Origin: Candidatus Hodarchaeota archaeon
GTDB taxonomy: Archaea; Asgardarchaeota; Heimdallarchaeia; Hodarchaeales; YT1-057
Length of the DNA stretch: 19,451 nt
Reading direction: 5' to 3'
Assembly: GCA_016839955.1 (NCBI GenBank)
Contig: JAEOTI010000068.1
Span: 1 to 19,451, forward strand
Part shown: in pieces, positions 16,186-19,451 of the stretch
How the letters are laid out: each line of letters opens with the position of its first letter
Position numbering within the stretch: position 1 is the stretch's first letter
The notes under the pieces: model-generated
What the model was told of the DNA's origin: nothing
The model's database searches: none
What the model saw: only the letters and a program-made list of their open reading frames with translations
Program-made: the position numbers and the translations under genes

Positions 16186-19164
16186 TTAATTCCCTCCTGG
16201 TGGATAAAATATCGTTACACTGATGGGATCTTGTGAAATAATCACTATTTCATCCATTCCCTCCAATTCTTCAGCTGTTGAAAGATTTTTAACTTTTAAA
16301 TTTTCCATTACACTTTTTACATGCTGCTTAACATTATATAATCTCTTTTCCAAAGCACTATGAACCAATTTCTCATAATCTTCTCGCGAATATAGCTCCC
16401 TCATAACATCCTCAACCATACTGGTTGTACCTGGATAATTTGATGTTTTACCATTAATAAATTCATTCCATATCTTTTCTACTTCTCTGTTTTCTACTAA
16501 TGGTTTTCCTCCACGGTCTATTGGTTCATCAAAAATTTTTATCCCGATTGGAACAATTTCTTCCATAACAGTCGTTGTTTTCGTTTTAACAAGATATCTT
16601 ATTCGATAATATAAAATTGCTATATCCTCTTCAGTGCTATCACTTGTAACAGCAGAAGTTCGGCCATAAAAAGTATCTTGGGCAATAAAACCTCGTTCAC
16701 TTACAAGATTTACAACTGCATTCAAGACAGGCGATTTTAGACTTAAGGTTTCAACATTGGCATTTTTTGATCCATAAACTGGATCAGTCGTAACAAAAAA
16801 TTCTTTTCCTCCTCCAACAATTAGTCTTTCTAATTCCTCGCTTACATTAATTTTAAATACTTTGTTTGTTGGCATTCCTAGTTTATTTACTGTCTCTATT
16901 TTGGAACCGAAAAATGGTAAGGCTTTTTGCATAAATGTTAAAAGATTTTCCATTTTTCCTATTGATTCTTCAACTTCTTTCATTCGTTGTTCGATATCTG
17001 TTAAATCGACAACCGTTTGTCCATAAAAAGAGTCAGCAGCAACTATATCTATGGCTTCAGGATTATAAAATTTCTTCAACATCTCTTGCATTACATCAGA
17101 ATTATCACCGAAGAGAAATGGTAACAATGTTCCCTTTAATGACCGCTTTGATTGATAATATTCCCCAATCATATCACCTACCAGATCTAAGTTACCAAAA
17201 TAATGTGGTAAATGACCAAAATCAGTAGCGATTGTTTTTACTTTTTTATACAGTAAATCAAGAATTGCAATTTCTAATGAATTTCGCATGATGAGTGTTC
17301 TAAGGAATACTTCTTCTTCAGGTTGGCCAAACCGACTGACTCGTCCGTTACGTTGTTCTAATCTGTTCGGATTCCAGGTTAATTCATAATTGATTACTAC
17401 ATTAGACGAATAATGTAAGTCTATCCCCTCACTCATACAATCTGTAGAGATCAAAATCCCTTTAGATAACTTCAAAAATCCTTGATATTTCTCCATCCGC
17501 GCTTGAATGGGATCTGTTCCGATGATTGTAATAATTTCAAACCCTTGTAAAGTCCGTTTTCGATTTGCTTCTTTTTTCAATTCATCCGCTAAATATTGCA
17601 CCGTATCAATGTATCTGGAAAAAATTATAATTTTAGAACTTTTCCTCACCAATTCAGGCAAAACACGAACAGCTAAATGATCCAAACGGACATCATGAGG
17701 AGTTCCTTTTAGATTAACACATAAATCACGGATTTTTAGCAGAAGTTCCTTAATTTCGGGTTCAATCTGCTTTTTTCCTAATTCTGAATCATTTTTACGA
17801 TCCATTTCATGTTCTTCATATTCTTCTCCTTGGTTTGTATCTGTAATATTGCGTCGAGTTTTTTCGAGCAGTTGTTCCTGCTCATCAGTATTTATCTGGT
17901 TAGGGTCTCTTAACCCTGTATCTGATTGGACATCACTTAATTTATTGTCTATTGTTCTGATCAACGCATGAGGACTACTAATAAAACGTTTATACATATG
18001 AAGTAATCCCCAAAAACGAATGAATCTCACTCCCTCTGTATCCTCTTTTGCGCGTCCAAGTACCGCTTCAGCATATTTATCGATTAACGTGAAAATTTTC
18101 TTGTATTCACCTGAAGGAGTGAAAAACTCTTCCTTTCTATCATCTTCAGGAAAGAGTCTCCGGTCTTCTGACTCTTCCATCCATTCAATTACGTCTGCTT
18201 TTCTTCTCTGACAGATATGGCGTTTTCCTTTTTCTTTATGAATTTCAAGGGTAGAAGCATCAACAATATCTGTTTTAAGTAGATTTAGTAGGCTAACAAA
18301 ACTTTCATGATAACCATTATGGGGTGTTGCTGTTAACATAATCAAATGGGAGTAGTTGGCCAATTTTTCAGACATTACATATGAGCGTTTCATTTTTCGG
18401 GTATTTTTCGACCTCTCTAAATACCGTGGTTTTGCTACATTGTGTGCCTCATCAATGACAATTAAATCAAAATCAAATTGAATTACCCGTTCTAATATCT
18501 CTGGTCTGGCGAGATAATCTTGTGACGTGATTATATAATTGAAATATCCCCAAGGATCACCACCAACTAGGAGCTCTTTTTCCAATTTTCGTCGGGTTTG
18601 ACGTGACAATATTTTTGTATCTAAGCCAAAAAATTGTTGCATGCTTTCATTCCATTGGTCTTGTAAGCTAGCAGGTACAACAAATAATATTCGTGAGATT
18701 TTTTTTCGTCCTAGAAGTTCTTGAATGATTAATCCCGCTTCAATCGTTTTCCCAAGACCAACATCATCTGCAATTAGCAACCTCACATTTTCTTGAGCTA
18801 ACGCCATGAAGACTGGTACCATTTGATAGGATACAGGGATAACCCGACTATTAGCTAAACTAATAAAACTCGAGGTACCAAAGATAAGGTTGAATCTCAG
18901 CGCTTGTATCAAAACTTTCTGAAATTCAGGATTCCCAAGTCGTGTTATATCAGGTTTGGGAATTTCAGCAGGTATTATTTCTTCTAAAGTTGGAAATAGA
19001 CAACATTGGCTTGGAACTCCATCTATAGAATGAACTTGAAGGAGAGGAATTTTAGTATTCTCAACGTACTCAGATTTATGTGACAAAGTGCGTTCTACTC
19101 GCCATAATCTATTTCGTGCTTTGACAACATTCCCTACATCAAAATCAGATTGACTTAAAACCAT
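16186..19164 (-). CDS. SNF2-family helicase, DISARM DrmD-like
   Basis: First gene of the minus-strand operon. The 992-residue product is an SF2 ATPase of the SNF2/RapA type. Walker A is DDVGLGKT (about 133-140), Walker B is DEAH (238-241), motif III is LTATPHNGY. The C-terminal lobe has IIIFSRYIDTVQYLADEL, STDCMSEGIDLHYSSNVVI and the arginine finger region NRLEQRNGRVSRFGQ. The N-terminal 90 residues (VGNVVKARNRLWRVER onwards) form a small beta domain common in DrmD-like helicases. I chose the ATG at 19164 because GGAG lies 9 bases upstream; an earlier in-frame TTG at 19179 would place that ribosome site inside the gene. SNF2 helicases of this kind beside an N6-adenine methylase define class 1 DISARM. 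It probably remodels or translocates on incoming DNA. Its last codons carry the ribosome site of the methylase gene. Confidence 0.85.
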   Translation of the reverse strand: MVLSQSDFDVGNVVKARNRLWRVERTLSHKSEYVENTKIPLLQVHSIDGVPSQCCLFPTLEEIIPAEIPKPDITRLGNPEFQKVLIQALRFNLIFGTSSFISLANSRVIPVSYQMVPVFMALAQENVRLLIADDVGLGKTIEAGLIIQELLGRKKISRILFVVPASLQDQWNESMQQFFGLDTKILSRQTRRKLEKELLVGGDPWGYFNYIITSQDYLARPEILERVIQFDFDLIVIDEAHNVAKPRYLERSKNTRKMKRSYVMSEKLANYSHLIMLTATPHNGYHESFVSLLNLLKTDIVDASTLEIHKEKGKRHICQRRKADVIEWMEESEDRRLFPEDDRKEEFFTPSGEYKKIFTLIDKYAEAVLGRAKEDTEGVRFIRFWGLLHMYKRFISSPHALIRTIDNKLSDVQSDTGLRDPNQINTDEQEQLLEKTRRNITDTNQGEEYEEHEMDRKNDSELGKKQIEPEIKELLLKIRDLCVNLKGTPHDVRLDHLAVRVLPELVRKSSKIIIFSRYIDTVQYLADELKKEANRKRTLQGFEIITIIGTDPIQARMEKYQGFLKLSKGILISTDCMSEGIDLHYSSNVVINYELTWNPNRLEQRNGRVSRFGQPEEEVFLRTLIMRNSLEIAILDLLYKKVKTIATDFGHLPHYFGNLDLVGDMIGEYYQSKRSLKGTLLPFLFGDNSDVMQEMLKKFYNPEAIDIVAADSFYGQTVVDLTDIEQRMKEVEESIGKMENLLTFMQKALPFFGSKIETVNKLGMPTNKVFKINVSEELERLIVGGGKEFFVTTDPVYGSKNANVETLSLKSPVLNAVVNLVSERGFIAQDTFYGRTSAVTSDSTEEDIAILYYRIRYLVKTKTTTVMEEIVPIGIKIFDEPIDRGGKPLVENREVEKIWNEFINGKTSNYPGTTSMVEDVMRELYSREDYEKLVHSALEKRLYNVKQHVKSVMENLKVKNLSTAEELEGMDEIVIISQDPISVTIFYPPGGN
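16193..16198 (-). promoter_or_regulatory. Shine-Dalgarno AGGAGG for the TTG-started methylase gene
   Basis: AGGAGG on the minus strand, encoded within the final Pro-Gly-Gly codons of the helicase gene, lies 7 bases before the TTG at 16185. It decides the unusual TTG start and ties methylase translation to that of the helicase. Confidence 0.8.
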
Positions 19165-19195
19165 AAAATATATCTCCAATTAATGTTAAGTCTTC

Positions 19196-19223
19196 AATAA
19201 ACACACTAATGATAGTGTTTATT
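19196..19223. promoter_or_regulatory. 9-bp inverted repeat upstream of the DISARM-like operon
   Basis: AATAAACAC (19196-19204) is exactly complementary to GTGTTTATT (19215-19223) across a 10-base spacer. A second register pairs ACACT with AGTGT around AATGAT. It lies 31 bases upstream of the first start codon, in the 5' leader or promoter, and fits an operator for a dimeric repressor. No repressor gene is in the window. Confidence 0.5.
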
Positions 19224-19451
19224 CCCCATAACATCTGAAACTACCTCATCCTCATCTTCTTTCAATTTCAAAAAGATGGTTTTATACTGAAGTTTATAAT
19301 AATTTCTAGCATATAAATTATTTCTAGGGTATTGCAAAAAGCTTTTGGATGACCAAAGTCAAGCTCAAAATGTCACAGAAAGGGAGGAGAGAGAATAAAA
19401 ATAGAAATTACAACATAAAAGCATGGCAAAAGGAACATCAATTAGGATTGA
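19224..19451. other. Right-edge intergenic DNA
   Basis: The promoter of the operon probably lies here: on the minus strand there are TATA-like stretches (ATTATAAAC near 19295-19305, TTTATATGC near 19310-19320). No pattern is strong enough to tell an archaeal TATA box from a bacterial -10. On the plus strand an ATG at 19423 opens a frame of 9 codons to the edge; its GGAGG is over 30 bases away, so I do not call a gene. Confidence 0.35.

Noticed and set aside
19423..19451. Gene start at the right edge (MAKGTSIRI)
   Set aside because: Only nine codons are visible and the nearest GGAGG is more than 30 bases upstream.
1..19451. CRISPR array, tRNA or rRNA genes
   Set aside because: No regularly spaced repeats, no cloverleaf-like segment with a TTCGA-type arm, and no conserved rRNA blocks were seen on either strand by eye.

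Overview
The window is an AT-rich accessory stretch of a prokaryotic chromosome. Shine-Dalgarno sites such as AGGAGG are clear, and TTG starts are unusually common. The gene content (an IS607 element, zinc-ribbon proteins of the pRiA4b ORF-3 type, DUF433, DDE transposase debris, a DISARM-like island) fits an AT-rich archaeon, perhaps of the Asgard group, or a bacterium of the Chloroflexota or Bacillota kind. The sequence alone does not settle which.

Left part (1-5950), a graveyard of mobile DNA. The left edge cuts a DUF433 antitoxin-like gene on the minus strand. A pRiA4b ORF-3-like gene (826-1242 plus 3597-3896) has been split by an IS607-family element (about 1243-3596). Removing the element rejoins the gene in frame as a 238-residue protein with its family's expected domain order. 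In the element, tnpA is broken twice (a frameshift near residue 23 and an in-frame TAA), while tnpB is open. TnpB is an odd type without zinc-finger cysteines and without a visible RuvC-III aspartate. The tnpB 3' end can fold into an H-type pseudoknot plus a hairpin, as expected of an omega RNA. Next come an intact zinc-binding protein of unknown function (4048-5019), a frameshifted, truncated DDE transposase (5222-5753), and one of two copies of a short intergenic repeat (the other is at 341-393). The second copy carries a 71-bp insertion bounded by 9-bp direct repeats.

Right part (6042-19164), a four-gene minus-strand operon that reads as a DISARM-class-1-like anti-phage island. In order of transcription it holds an SNF2-family helicase (DrmD-like), a 1422-residue N6-adenine DNA methylase (DrmMI-like), a 171-residue protein I do not recognise, and a 1781-residue DExH helicase. 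The last protein combines a DrmA-like helicase, a DrmB-like DUF1998 region and a C-terminal Vsr/DUF559-like nuclease fold in one chain. The genes touch, overlap by 4 bases or lie 17 bases apart, and the last three start with TTG, so they are probably translated as one unit. By analogy with DISARM and Druantia, the methylase would mark self DNA while the helicases and nuclease act on unmodified phage DNA. No DrmC phospholipase-D gene is seen; the fused nuclease domain and the unknown small gene are the candidates for its role.

The last 270 bases hold a 9-bp inverted repeat just upstream of the operon, a possible operator, and otherwise nothing I can call.
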